A DNA stretch of 64,000 bases from Symplocastrum torsivum CPER-KK1 (lineage in GTDB: Bacteria; Cyanobacteriota; Cyanobacteriia; Cyanobacteriales; Coleofasciculaceae): positions 62,001 to 126,000 of the forward strand of contig JAHHIF010000017.1 in the NCBI GenBank assembly GCA_019358875.1, given 5' to 3'. The translations under genes were made by a program, and so were the position numbers. Of this stretch, positions 34,556-44,081 are shown in pieces; the first letter of the stretch is position 1; every line of letters begins with the position of its first letter. A model generated the notes under the pieces. It ran no database searches and had not been told where the DNA came from. It worked only from the letters and a program-made list of their open reading frames with translations.

Positions 34556-35272
34556 TTAATCAGCTGTTGCGAGTTCCGTACTGCCGCGACTGCGACGACG
34601 TGTCACAGTGTTGAAGAGCATCTGACCGATCGCTTTGATCAGGTTGCCTTCTAGTTCCTGAAATAGCTTCATATTCATGCCGAACGTCGCATTCGCTTCG
34701 TCTACAATCTGATCCGCTGTTACTTCATCAATCGGTAGCCCATCCAAGACTTCGCGGTAGTTGCGCTTGAACGCCTTCTCGTCAGGAATGTCGTTGAATT
34801 CATAGAAAGCAGTTCCCTGCCCTTCTGATAAATTCATCCCTTGTTGGGCAATCTTTTTAAGAATTTGTCCACCTGATAAATCACCGATGTAGCGTGTGTA
34901 GGAATGGGCAATCAACAGTTCTGGTTTTGAAGCCGATATTTCTCGAATGCGCTGCACGTAAGATTTAGTCGCTGCCGAAGGAGTCAGTTGCTCACGCCAG
35001 TTAGAACCGTAGTAGTAGTACAAGTCCTGCTCCAGGGACTTTTTCCGGTTTAACTCTTGGAAGTAGATTTTTGAGACAATAGGATGTGAATGGTGGCGTT
35101 CCATCTCTTCTTCCATTGCCGAGTAGACGAAGTAGAGGTTCGATACCAGCTTCCGGTATGAGGTTTTCTCAACAACACCTTTTAAAAAGCATTTGATAAA
35201 CCCAACATTCTCTGCCATCGTGTGAGCTTTTTTGGTGCCCTCACGCAACTTGGTGGCTAAATTGCTACTCAT
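34556..35272 (-). CDS. ho1: Heme oxygenase (biliverdin-producing)
   Basis: Heme oxygenase opens heme to biliverdin with ferredoxin as electron donor, the first step of phycobilin (antenna and phytochrome chromophore) synthesis. The 238-residue protein has the proximal heme ligand H17 in GTKKAHTMAEN and the distal-helix motif YIGDLSGGQIL. Length is typical. It lies about 165 bases downstream of folE on the same strand, with a weak terminator in between, so it probably has its own promoter. Confidence 0.97.
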   Translation of the reverse strand: MSSNLATKLREGTKKAHTMAENVGFIKCFLKGVVEKTSYRKLVSNLYFVYSAMEEEMERHHSHPIVSKIYFQELNRKKSLEQDLYYYYGSNWREQLTPSAATKSYVQRIREISASKPELLIAHSYTRYIGDLSGGQILKKIAQQGMNLSEGQGTAFYEFNDIPDEKAFKRNYREVLDGLPIDEVTADQIVDEANATFGMNMKLFQELEGNLIKAIGQMLFNTVTRRRSRGSTELATAD

Positions 35273-35394
35273 GTATGAAGTTTCCTATCCCTTAAAGTTG
35301 ATGGCTAGTGTATTGTTGCTTACAAAAGGGCGAAATACTGCCCAAAATGTTAGGTTAAACTGATTTGATGAGAAATGCCGTTAAGAATTTTTAC

Positions 35395-35422
35395 GAAAAG
35401 GCACTCTCTAGGGAGTGCCTTT
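35395..35422 (-). terminator. Hairpin terminator after folE
   Basis: AGGCACTC and GAGTGCCT form a strong stem with a short loop, followed on - by only four U. It starts about 18 bases after the folE stop codon. Confidence 0.6.
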
Positions 35423-35439
35423 GTTGCTAAACAGCAATT

Positions 35440-36156
35440 TTAGAAGAAGCTTGGTTGATGGCGGATTAGGTTGAGGTATTCCTCACGAGTTTTTTGGTCG
35501 TCCTGAAAAACACCAACCATCGCACTGGTTACTGTCCAGGAACCGGGTTTTTGCACACCCCGCATTGCCATGCACATGTGAATACCTTCCATCACGACAG
35601 CAACGCCTTTGGGTTCCAAGATCGTTTGAATGGATTCGGCAATCTGGCGGGTTAAGCGTTCCTGTACTTGCAGCCGTCGTGCATACATTTCGACAACACG
35701 AGCAAGCTTACTTAGTCCTACAACTTTTTCGTTAGGGATATAGGCGACGTGAGCCTTGCCCATGAAGGGTAGCATGTGGTGTTCACACAGGCTAAAGAAA
35801 TTGATATCCCGGACAAGAACCATTTCATTATGACCTTCATCAAAGATCGCCCCATTCACCAAGTCTTCCAGGGACTGATTGTAGCCACTTGTCAGGAATC
35901 GCATTGCCTCTGCCACTCGCTTGGGAGTCTTGAGAAGTCCCTCCCGTTCTGGATCTTCACCTACGCCCAAAAGTAGTGTCCGCACTGCGCCCATCATTTC
36001 CTCGTGCAGTTCTTCTGAGGGAGGTTGTATGTTGGGTTCCCGACCATTCTGGGTGTTGCGATCGGGTCGTGTCTCGACGCGAGTGGTTGCACTTGTACTA
36101 TCGGGCGTGGAAGTAGAGTCAGAACTGTTAGAGCCGTTAGAAGAAGCAATACTCAT
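35440..36156 (-). CDS. folE: GTP cyclohydrolase I (FolE)
   Basis: FolE converts GTP to 7,8-dihydroneopterin triphosphate, the entry to folate and pterin synthesis. The 238-residue protein carries the zinc and active-site residues in LCEHHMLPF (about 128-136) and HMCMAMRGV (about 196-204), plus GLSKLARVVEMYARRLQVQE. The first 45 residues are a low-complexity, serine/threonine-rich extension not needed for the fold. The gene lies between an SDR gene and ho1 on -. Confidence 0.96.
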   Translation of the reverse strand: MSIASSNGSNSSDSTSTPDSTSATTRVETRPDRNTQNGREPNIQPPSEELHEEMMGAVRTLLLGVGEDPEREGLLKTPKRVAEAMRFLTSGYNQSLEDLVNGAIFDEGHNEMVLVRDINFFSLCEHHMLPFMGKAHVAYIPNEKVVGLSKLARVVEMYARRLQVQERLTRQIAESIQTILEPKGVAVVMEGIHMCMAMRGVQKPGSWTVTSAMVGVFQDDQKTREEYLNLIRHQPSFF

Positions 36157-36250
36157 AATTAGCGTGATTAAAGTTTGTTACAAGGATGAGTGTGAATTTT
36201 GTTGTTCGTTGTTGGTTGTTCACAACGAACTAGCCAGAGAATTACTCTCT

Positions 36251-36976
36251 TTAGAGACTCCCAGCACTTGGCATCAAAGTCAGTGACTCGATGACGGCTT
36301 GCTCTGGCAACAGAGCGGTGTGAAGAATTGATTGAGCAACAATTTCTGGGGTCAACATCGCTGAGCGATTTAAGTCAACTTGAACCGTGTCTGTATCCCA
36401 TAGTGAAGTATTAACGGCACCAGGGGAGATGGTAACAACACGAATACCGCGATCGCGTTCTTCTGCTGCTAAGGTTTTGGATAAAGCAATCAACCCAGCT
36501 TTGCTGACATTGTAGGCGCCCCAGGCTGGAAAGGGTTGCAGACCAGCGATTGAGGCAACGTTGATGATCATTCCTCGCTGTTGCTCACGCATCATTGGTA
36601 AAACACCCAAAATGCACTGAAAGACACTCGTGAGGTTGAGGTTCATTACGTGCTGCCAGTCCGATAGAGGTGTCTGGTCTAGGGCGTTGGTATAACCAAT
36701 ACCAGCATTGTTGACCAGAATATCAATCGGAGCGAAATCTGTTGCGATCGCACTAATTCCTGATTGAACCTGCTCAACTTTCGCAAGATCCAAGGCATAA
36801 GCCTTAGCTTTCACCCCAGCTTCCCGTGCCTCTGTAGCCACTGCCTCTAACTTGTCTTGGGAACGACTGACTAAAGCAACATCAATCCCTGCCTTAGCAA
36901 ATGCCAATGCTGTCGCTTTGCCAATACCACTACTAGCCCCAGTAATCAGAGCACGTCGTTCAATTGGAGAAGTCAT
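36251..36976 (-). CDS. SDR-family oxidoreductase
   Basis: The 241-residue classical short-chain dehydrogenase has the cofactor motif TGASSGIGKA (about 14-23), NNAGIG (about 88-93) and the catalytic S-Y-K set within NVASIAGL and AYNVSKAGL. The overall sequence is close to 3-oxoacyl-ACP-reductase-like SDRs, but the substrate is not known. An NADP preference is likely because of the SRSQ after strand 2. It sits 95 bases upstream of folE. Confidence 0.9.
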   Translation of the reverse strand: MTSPIERRALITGASSGIGKATALAFAKAGIDVALVSRSQDKLEAVATEAREAGVKAKAYALDLAKVEQVQSGISAIATDFAPIDILVNNAGIGYTNALDQTPLSDWQHVMNLNLTSVFQCILGVLPMMREQQRGMIINVASIAGLQPFPAWGAYNVSKAGLIALSKTLAAEERDRGIRVVTISPGAVNTSLWDTDTVQVDLNRSAMLTPEIVAQSILHTALLPEQAVIESLTLMPSAGSL

Positions 36977-37425
36977 GAAATTTTTCAGTACTCTCTAACT
37001 AGATGCTTTCATAGAACTCTGTATAATTACTTAGCGCTCCTTGAGGAGCTGCTCACATTTGCCTACTAAGACCCTTTTAGTCTGTCCTTTGAACAAGTAG
37101 GCAGCAATCTGTGGACAAAATTGAACACAATAAAATTTCTCCAGGCTTTGTAGGTGCTTGAAACATGAGATCTTCCTTAATCTGGTAGGTCAAGCGCCAA
37201 ATGCACCACAAGGCTTTGATTTAGCTGAAATTAGGTGACAAATTGACTATCTCCCTCAAATGGGAAGATGTAAAAATTTGTTACCTATGAAATTATATCA
37301 CTTTGGAGAGTTGACAGTTGAAAAGCCACTGAGTGACAGCAAGGTTATAGGAAAACCTATGGCTACTGTGACTTTAAGCTTCAGCTATAAAATACGCAGG
37401 ATGTTACTAACATCTGCTTGTCACT
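36977..37425. other. Gap without a supported gene
   Basis: About 450 bases between the SDR start and the end of accA (both -). It should contain the SDR promoter. No hairpin with U-run was found after accA. Confidence 0.5.
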
Positions 37426-38403
37426 TTAAGTAGAAGGTTCGAGGAACACGCCAATTCTGCGAAACTTTTGATAACGTAGCTCCCGACGCTGTTGAGCTGT
37501 TAGTTGAGTTAGGCTTTCCAGATTTTGCAACAGTGCCTCTTTCAGGATAGATGCTGTTCCTAGAGGGTCAGAGTGGGCACCTCCTACAGGTTCTGGCAAC
37601 AGTTGGTCAAGAATTCCCAAGTCTTTGAGGTCTTCAGCCGTAATTTTTAATGCCGCTGCTGCCTGTGGCGCTTTAGCGGCATCTCTCCAAAGGATTGCCG
37701 CACAAGCTTCCGGTGTCGCCACGGTGTAAACGGAGTGTTCAAACATTAATAACCGATCGCCAACCCCAATCCCCAAAGCCCCACCGGAACCGCCTTCACC
37801 AATTACTGTACAGATAATCGGCACATCCAGCCGAAACATCTCTCGGAGATTGTAAGCGATCGCTTCTCCCTGACCCAATTCTTCTGCTTTGACACCCGCC
37901 CAAGCTCCCGGCGTGTCAATAAACGTCAAAATCGGCATACCAAAGCGGTTGGCATGTTCCATCAGCCGCATCGCCTTACGGTACCCACCGGGAGCAGCTT
38001 GTCCAAAGTTCCGAGCAATATTGTCCTTGGTATCCCGTCCTTTTTGGTGACCTAAGATGACCACAGGACGCCCCCCCACACGCCCAACACCACCAACTAA
38101 TGCCGGGTCATCACTCCCACCGCGATCGCCATGCAGCTCCATCCATTCATCACTAATCGCCTGAATATAATCCAGCGTACTCGGACGCTTGGGGTGACGT
38201 GCTAGCTGTAGCCGTTGCCCTGGTGATAAACCGCTGAAAATCTCCTGACGCAATTGCACCGCACGCTCCTCCAGTTGGCGGATTTTGTCAGAGACATCGA
38301 CGTTATTTTCCTCAGCAAGTTCACGAATCTGGTTAATTCGTGTCTCTAATTCAGAAAGCGGCTTTTCAAAGTCGAGCAGAAAGGTTCTGTGTTCTGTGGT
38401 CAT
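37426..38403 (-). CDS. accA: Acetyl-CoA carboxylase carboxyltransferase subunit alpha
   Basis: AccA pairs with AccD to move the carboxyl group from biotin to acetyl-CoA, forming malonyl-CoA for fatty acid synthesis. The 325-residue protein has RHPKRPSTLDYI, ELHGDRGGSDDPALVGG and FIDTPGAWAGVKAEELGQGEA, all AccA landmarks. accD lies about 21 kb away in this window (59747-60670). The gene is directly downstream of AAR on the same strand, which is the common ADO-AAR-accA arrangement of alkane-making cyanobacteria. Confidence 0.97.
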   Translation of the reverse strand: MTTEHRTFLLDFEKPLSELETRINQIRELAEENNVDVSDKIRQLEERAVQLRQEIFSGLSPGQRLQLARHPKRPSTLDYIQAISDEWMELHGDRGGSDDPALVGGVGRVGGRPVVILGHQKGRDTKDNIARNFGQAAPGGYRKAMRLMEHANRFGMPILTFIDTPGAWAGVKAEELGQGEAIAYNLREMFRLDVPIICTVIGEGGSGGALGIGVGDRLLMFEHSVYTVATPEACAAILWRDAAKAPQAAAALKITAEDLKDLGILDQLLPEPVGGAHSDPLGTASILKEALLQNLESLTQLTAQQRRELRYQKFRRIGVFLEPST

Positions 38404-38450
38404 TTGTCAGTTGCCAGTTGTTAATTGTCAGTTGTCAGTTGTCAGTTGTC
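38404..38450. repeat. 7-base tandem repeat (TTGTCAG)
   Basis: About five copies of TTGTCAG or a one-base variant between AAR and accA, directly before the accA start codon. Confidence 0.85.
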
Positions 38451-38483
38451 GTTAACCCTAGACAAAGGACAACCGACAAAACC

Positions 38484-39506
38484 CTAGTAGCTTAGTAGCG
38501 GTCTAAACCCATGTTTGACTGACACCTGTCCGATTAGATCCATCTTTTCTACCGTAATCTGGTTCCGTCCCCAAGAAAAGTTGGTGTACCACTTTTCAAA
38601 CTCCAGCAGCATCGATTCAGCAAAACAGGCAAATAGCTGACGCCCTGGTACATCCATATTGACAATTTGCATGATTCGCCAGTCAATATCCAGGGAATGC
38701 TCCACAATGCCACCGTTGAGGACGTAAATCCCTGGATGCTGAATTTTCGCCGCCATGTTTTTGGGGTAGCCACCATCGATCAACAGACAGGGTTGCTTCA
38801 ACGTCGAGAAGTCGATTTCAACTCCTTTGGGCATACTGGCAACCCAGACGACAATATCTGCCTGTGGCAGTGCTTCTTCCAAACCCATAATTTTGCCGCG
38901 CCCCAGTTCATCTTGCAAGGCTTGTAATCGCTCTTGGTTCCGAGCAATTAGCAGGAGTTCCGCGACATCCGTTCGGGCATCCAGCCAGCGGCACACGGCA
39001 CTACCGATATCGCCAGTCGCGCCACATACGGCGACGGTTGCCTTAGAGAGTTCAATCCCCAGTTTTTGGGAGGCTTGTTCTACCTGGCGGCAAAGAATGT
39101 AAGCCGTGTGGGTGTTGCCCGTAGTAAATTGCTCAAACTGTAGCTTGATGTTGCGAACCTGCTTGCTCTCCTGCAAGTTGAATTCTTCAAAAATAATTGA
39201 GGAGAAGCCTCCTAATGCTGTAATGTTGATACCATTCTTTTGAGCATGAGCCATCGCATTCAGGATTTTACGCATTGCCGCTTTGATTCGGCGATTAGCG
39301 AGCATCTCTGGAAGAAAGCAAGATTCGACATACCGACCTTCAATTTTCTGACCGGTAAGGCTTGTGACCTTAATTGTGTCAACGATTTGGGGCGGCGCAC
39401 TGCACCAAAAGTCCAGACCTTGATCGGCATACTCTGGGTAGCCTAGCTCTTTAGCGACGGCTTGGGCGTGTTCCAAACTGGTAAGGTGACCGATGAGACC
39501 AAACAT
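38484..39506 (-). CDS. aar: Long-chain acyl-ACP reductase (AAR)
   Basis: AAR reduces fatty acyl-ACP to the fatty aldehyde with NADPH, the first step of cyanobacterial alkane synthesis. The 340-residue protein has the Rossmann motif VAVCGATGDIGSAVCRWLD (about 158-176) and the region FACFAESMLLEFEKWYTNFS with the presumed catalytic cysteine close to 294. Length equals that of well-known AARs. ADO lies about 230 bases upstream and accA 80 bases downstream on the same strand. Confidence 0.96.
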   Translation of the reverse strand: MFGLIGHLTSLEHAQAVAKELGYPEYADQGLDFWCSAPPQIVDTIKVTSLTGQKIEGRYVESCFLPEMLANRRIKAAMRKILNAMAHAQKNGINITALGGFSSIIFEEFNLQESKQVRNIKLQFEQFTTGNTHTAYILCRQVEQASQKLGIELSKATVAVCGATGDIGSAVCRWLDARTDVAELLLIARNQERLQALQDELGRGKIMGLEEALPQADIVVWVASMPKGVEIDFSTLKQPCLLIDGGYPKNMAAKIQHPGIYVLNGGIVEHSLDIDWRIMQIVNMDVPGRQLFACFAESMLLEFEKWYTNFSWGRNQITVEKMDLIGQVSVKHGFRPLLSY

Positions 39507-39735
39507 GAATTGCTCGCTTTTTAGACCTGTAATCAGGCGGAAATGGGGTTAAGGGGAAGAAATAGCCAGGGACTCTACAAAATATTACAAAAAATTGCCG
39601 CTGACAAGAGCGGCAAGCCGAAAAAGAGTATAGGTAATCTCTTGTCAATTTTAGATAAATTATGAGTCAAAGAAGACTTAGGCTCCGAGATATCACTACC
39701 CCCTTCTAGGGGAGTGACAAGCGCATGGCTTTATG

Positions 39736-40431
39736 CTAGGCGGCGGTTAAACCATAGGCAGACATCCGCATGATGTCACGGGTAGTAAAGCCAATGTTGC
39801 TCAGGGCTTCGCCGTAGGCAATCATGAAGTCTTCAACGAGTGCTTCTTTTTCCATTGCCAGGATACGAGCATCGTCTTCAACTTGGTTGAGCATCCGCCA
39901 AACAATCGGCAGGTTCTCGCGATTGGCAGCTTCAAGTTCGGCTTTGGACTCTTCAAAATGGTCTTTGAGCCAAACTTCACCAAAGTTGAGGTGCATATAC
40001 TCGTCTTTAACGACGCCTTCCGTGATTTTCTTAGCGAAGGCGTCAGCGACGGGGATATAGATATTGTAGGCTGCGATCGCAAAACACTCAATAATGAGTG
40101 ATTGAATCAGCAAGCAAGTAACCACATTGCCAGTTGCGGCTGCCTTCTGGAAGTTTCCGTGCAAATCACCAAAGTACTTGTGAGCAAATTCCATATCTGG
40201 CGTTACGCCCAGGTTCCGCCCACAGGCTTGAAAGCCCTTCATGTGGCGGTTTTCCATTTTTGAGAGGCGAATGAGTTCCTCTTTTTGGTCTGCTAGAAGT
40301 TCAGCTAGTTGAATGTAGTTGTCGTGAGCCTCTTGTTCACCCTCAATTACAATCGCGTTGATGCGGCTGTAGGCGACTTTATAAATTTCACTTTGGAAAT
40401 CAAGCTCAGAACTGACTTCAAGCTGCTGCAT
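39736..40431 (-). CDS. ado: Aldehyde-deformylating oxygenase (ADO)
   Basis: ADO converts fatty aldehydes to alkanes one carbon shorter, releasing formate. The ferritin-like di-iron ligands are visible in IEGEQEAHDN, MENRHMKGF, IIECFAIA and VKDEYMHLNFGE. The ATG at 40431 gives the canonical 231-residue protein (MQQLEV...); an in-frame ATG at 40455 would add eight residues. ADO and AAR act as a two-step pathway and are adjacent here. Confidence 0.97.
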   Translation of the reverse strand: MQQLEVSSELDFQSEIYKVAYSRINAIVIEGEQEAHDNYIQLAELLADQKEELIRLSKMENRHMKGFQACGRNLGVTPDMEFAHKYFGDLHGNFQKAAATGNVVTCLLIQSLIIECFAIAAYNIYIPVADAFAKKITEGVVKDEYMHLNFGEVWLKDHFEESKAELEAANRENLPIVWRMLNQVEDDARILAMEKEALVEDFMIAYGEALSNIGFTTRDIMRMSAYGLTAA

Positions 40432-40618
40432 AAGTTGATTGTTTCCTGTTTGCATGAGTTAGGCTGCGAAAAAATTGCTTGACCCGGTAGCTTGGGAGCA
40501 GGGGTCAAAAACGTTAATTTGGACATAACCAGCCATGTTATACGTTGCTGGTCATTATTCAATGGTGCCTGAAAATATTTCATCTGTATATTAAAAGCAT
40601 AAAGTCAAATCCGTATAA

Positions 40619-41455
40619 ATGCCTAAATCAACTAAAAAAAAACAGGGATTGCCTCTTTGGACGTTGCTGATTATGGTTTTACTCGTAACGGGTGCAGTGG
40701 TGGTACTACTGCCCTTAGTTATAGTGTTCCTTACCTCCTTGGCCCCTGCCACAGCAACAGGTGGAACCGTTTTACCCAAGACTATAACGTGGGAGAACTA
40801 TCAGGAGGCTTGGCAACGGGGCAAATTTCTTTTGGCGTTCGCTAACTCAACCTTGGTAGCACTGGTAGTCACAGGATGTCAGATTATCACCTCGGCATTG
40901 GCAGGTTATGCACTCGCCAGACTCAAATTTCGAGGGCGTCAAGCATTGTTGCTGATTGTTCTCACAACTTTAGTGATTCCCTTTCAGATCTTAGTCGTGC
41001 CGATTTTTCTGATACTGAAGTGGGGACACTTAGTCAATACCTATGGTGCTTTGATTTTGCCAACGGCAGCAAATGGTTTTGGCATTTTTCTGCTACGACA
41101 GTATTTCCTTACGGTACCAGTGGAGTTGGAAGAGGCGGCGGCACTGGATGGGGCAAACCGCTTGCAAATCCTCTTGCGTGTAATGCTGCCGTTGTCTCGG
41201 CCTGCTTTGGTAACGCTGTTCCTATTTACATTTATTGCCGAGTGGAATGATTTATTTAAACCACTGGTTTTTACGACAAAACCGGAGTTGAGGACAGTAC
41301 AACTGGCTTTGGCAGAATTTCAGGAGCAGTTTACAAACAATTGGTCTTTACTGATGGCTGCTGTGGTGATAGCGACAGTGCCTGTGGTGGTAGTGTTTCT
41401 TTTCGGTCAGCGGCAGTTTGTTCAAGGAATTGCAGCAACGGGAATTAAGAATTAA
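40619..41455 (+). CDS. Carbohydrate ABC transporter permease (MalG/CUT1 type)
   Basis: The 278-residue membrane protein has six helices and the EAA loop that docks to the ATPase: EEAAALDGANRLQILLRVMLPL (about 182-203, quoted in part: EEAAALDGANRLQ). This is the MalG-like member of a sugar importer. No matching MalF-like permease, binding protein or ATPase gene is adjacent, so it must combine with proteins encoded elsewhere. The start at 40619 has no strong ribosome site. It is divergent from ADO. Confidence 0.92.
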   Translation: MPKSTKKKQGLPLWTLLIMVLLVTGAVVVLLPLVIVFLTSLAPATATGGTVLPKTITWENYQEAWQRGKFLLAFANSTLVALVVTGCQIITSALAGYALARLKFRGRQALLLIVLTTLVIPFQILVVPIFLILKWGHLVNTYGALILPTAANGFGIFLLRQYFLTVPVELEEAAALDGANRLQILLRVMLPLSRPALVTLFLFTFIAEWNDLFKPLVFTTKPELRTVQLALAEFQEQFTNNWSLLMAAVVIATVPVVVVFLFGQRQFVQGIAATGIKN

Positions 41456-41920
41456 TTTTGACCACAAGCGATCGCTATGCCTTACTCAATGTAGGATAAA
41501 AATCTTTATCCCTCTTACTCACCTCTGACCTATTTTAAAGACAGGATAAAGTTTAGTAGACATCAGGAACGATTTAGCAGGGTTCCCGACTTTATGTTGA
41601 TATAGGGAATCATTTGTTACTCATTCAGAAAACATCCAGACAATCCCAATTCCAGATTGCATCCCTTTCACAGAGGGCTGCCTCCATTGGACAAGTGACG
41701 AATTACCCCACAGTTGTTTTTACTGAATTTTGGTCAACAACGAATTCTGAACCCTAACTCAGAATGTCATATAGGTTGACAAGAATGCACGATTATGGAT
41801 TAGAAAACTTAGTCCCTTAGATTAACTTTTACTTTCTACTGTGCTTTAAGGCTTGATAGCAAAGTAACAGCATCAGGGAAAGATAATTTACAACCTTACC
41901 CGACTTAGTAGCGAGGCGAC
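41456..41920. other. Gap without a supported gene
   Basis: About 465 bases between two + strand genes. No terminator hairpin, repeat element or RNA gene was recognised; a HIP1 site lies at about 41469. Confidence 0.5.
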
Positions 41921-43249
41921 ATGAGCAATGGAAAGACCCCAGCACAGCATAACAGACCTTTTAAACTGTCGATTATTACGCAGTTTTATCCTCCTGACTA
42001 TGCTGCGACAGGGCAGTTAATTGAAGAACTAGCTATTCAATTGGGACAGCTTGGTCTTCCAGTTCAAGTCTTTACAGGACAGCCCAGTTATGCTTTCCAA
42101 AAAAAGTCAGCGCCAGCGATTGAGCATTCAGGTCAGGTTGTGGTTAAGCGATCGCGTGCGACTCGAATTTGGTCGAAGCGAATTCGTGGCAAAGCTCTAA
42201 ACGGGCTGTTGTTTTGTGTGCGATCGGGACTTTATTTACTAAAAACTGGCAGTCGTGGAGACGTTTTACTAGTCACAAGCGCTCCCCCTTTCCTTCCAGT
42301 CCTAGGCTACTTGGTCAATAAGGTTTTTGGACTTCCCTACGTTTGCCTTCTCTACGATTTGTATCCTGATGTCGCTGTTGAGCTAAACGTCATTTCTCGT
42401 CACCATTGGTTAGTTCGACTTTGGGATGCTCTAAACTGCCGTATTTGGCAGCAGGCGCAACAAGTCATCGTTCTTAGCCCTTCCATGAAAGACCGGGTGG
42501 TCGCCAAATGTCCGGAAATTACCGATAAAATTACCGTCATTCATAACTGGGCTGACCCGAATTGGATCGTACCCATAGCTAAACACCAAAACTGGTTTGC
42601 AAAAGCCTTCAATCTGGTTGACAGCTTTACTGTCCTGTATTCAGGCAACATGGGTCATTGCCATGATGTAGAGACAATTCTGGAAGCGGTCAAACTCTTA
42701 CAACAAGAACCAGTTCAGTTTGTCTTTATTGGGAATGGTGCGAAAAATCAATTGTTCCAGGCGCAAGTTCAGCAACTGGGCTTACGAAATTGTCAATTCT
42801 TGCCTTACCAAAACAAACAGAACTTACCCTATTCATTGACCGCATGTGATTTGTCTTTAGTTAGCGTTAGTCCTGGTATGGAAGGACTGGTTGCCCCTAG
42901 TAAGCTTTATGCCGCTTTGGCAGCAGCGCGTCCTGTTGCTGTCATCTGTGAACAACACTCCTACCTTCGTGCGATTGTAGCTGAAGCCCAGTGCGGTGAC
43001 GGTTTCTGCAATGGTGATGCAGCAGGGCTTGCAGCTTTTATTCTACGTTTGGCAGCAGATACGCAACTAGTACAGCAAATGGGTTTGGCGGGACGTCGCT
43101 ATCTCCAGGACAACTTCACTCCTGACTTAATTGCTAAGCAGTATTCCGATCTTTTACGTGACGCTGTTGTAAACGACCTTGACCCCTCTTGTTCTGGAAA
43201 TGTTGGACAAGTCAAGCGTGAATCTTTTCCAATTCGCAAAGAAACCTGA
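41921..43249 (+). CDS. Glycosyltransferase family 4 protein
   Basis: The 442-residue protein has the GT-B layout: QFYPPDYAATGQLIEELA at the N-terminus, VLYSGNMGHCHDVETILEAV in the donor-binding half and a glutamate-containing SPGMEGLVAPSKLYAALAA loop (about 318-336) typical of GT4 enzymes that use nucleotide sugars. It likely acts in exopolysaccharide or cell-surface glycan assembly. GAGGCGAC directly precedes the ATG. The neighbouring YdcF gene is 167 bases downstream. Confidence 0.92.
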   Translation: MSNGKTPAQHNRPFKLSIITQFYPPDYAATGQLIEELAIQLGQLGLPVQVFTGQPSYAFQKKSAPAIEHSGQVVVKRSRATRIWSKRIRGKALNGLLFCVRSGLYLLKTGSRGDVLLVTSAPPFLPVLGYLVNKVFGLPYVCLLYDLYPDVAVELNVISRHHWLVRLWDALNCRIWQQAQQVIVLSPSMKDRVVAKCPEITDKITVIHNWADPNWIVPIAKHQNWFAKAFNLVDSFTVLYSGNMGHCHDVETILEAVKLLQQEPVQFVFIGNGAKNQLFQAQVQQLGLRNCQFLPYQNKQNLPYSLTACDLSLVSVSPGMEGLVAPSKLYAALAAARPVAVICEQHSYLRAIVAEAQCGDGFCNGDAAGLAAFILRLAADTQLVQQMGLAGRRYLQDNFTPDLIAKQYSDLLRDAVVNDLDPSCSGNVGQVKRESFPIRKET

Positions 43250-43416
43250 TATCCAGTGCGGTGAGATACTTCATTTTTAAGTAGTCCCTTTTTGAGCGTT
43301 GTTCGTTGCAACTGAACTACTGGCTACTGACAACTTACCTAGCCTATAAACAAAGCGATTAACTGGATCGAATTGGACAAAAGTTCCGCTAATATAACGG
43401 TAAAAACTTTCGTTCA

Positions 43417-43995
43417 ATGAGAATTTTCCGTGGCAAGCGCAACGGATATAAATTTTATAGCTTGGTTAGCTGTACCCTGATTGTGCTGCTTTTAGGCGTT
43501 ATTCCGATGCGATTGGCGATCGCATATTATCAAGTACCCTACCCCCAAGTCATCTTTACCCTTGGTGGTGGTATGGAACGAGAACAATTTACCGCTCAAT
43601 TTGCCAAAGCTCATCCCTCACTAGACATCTGGGTTTCTTCCGGGTACCCTCCCAAAAAGGCGCTTCCTATCTTCCGTGCTGCGGGTATCCCAGACGCACG
43701 AGTCAATTTTGACAATCGTGCGCTCGATACAGTGACTAACTTTACTTCCCTCGTCGCTGACTTCAAGCGTCGGAAGATTCAACACCTTTACTTAATCACC
43801 TCAGACTTTCATATGCCGAGGGCAAAAGCGATCGCTACTCTCGTTCTGGGTAGCTGGGGTATTGCGTTTACGCCAGTTTCCATTCCCTCACGCCAACCTG
43901 TTGAATCCTGGATTCGCATCTTACGTGATGTCGGTCGCACACTACTATGGATGATTACAGGTCGTACAGGTACTAGATTTCACCCCAACCGCTAG
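43417..43995 (+). CDS. YdcF/DUF218 family membrane protein
   Basis: The 192-residue protein has an N-terminal membrane helix (about 15-33) followed by a DUF218 domain: VIFTLGGGMERE, VSSGYPP, DNRALDTVTN and TSDFHMPRAKAIA. The family includes ElyC and SanA, which affect envelope (lipid carrier or peptidoglycan) biology. The role of this paralog is unknown. Next to a glycosyltransferase, an envelope role is plausible (inference). Confidence 0.88.
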   Translation: MRIFRGKRNGYKFYSLVSCTLIVLLLGVIPMRLAIAYYQVPYPQVIFTLGGGMEREQFTAQFAKAHPSLDIWVSSGYPPKKALPIFRAAGIPDARVNFDNRALDTVTNFTSLVADFKRRKIQHLYLITSDFHMPRAKAIATLVLGSWGIAFTPVSIPSRQPVESWIRILRDVGRTLLWMITGRTGTRFHPNR

Positions 43996-44018
43996 TCGAT
44001 TGGGGATTAGGGCTTATA

Positions 44019-44044
44019 GCAAGTGAGGCTTGTATCTCACTTGC
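44019..44044. terminator. Hairpin between convergent ydcF-like gene and clpC
   Basis: GCAAGTGAG and CTCACTTGC form a perfect 9-bp stem around an 8-base loop, about 25 bases after the YdcF stop and 38 bases after the clpC stop. No U-run on either side, so its role in termination is only likely from position. Confidence 0.4.
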
Positions 44045-44081
44045 CATAGGACAAGCTAACAAAACAAATATTTATAGGTTT

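Noticed and set aside
39698..39722. Hairpin CACTACCCC/GGGGAGTG after the ADO gene
   Set aside because: The stem has a bulge and no U-run on the - strand, so it was not called a terminator.
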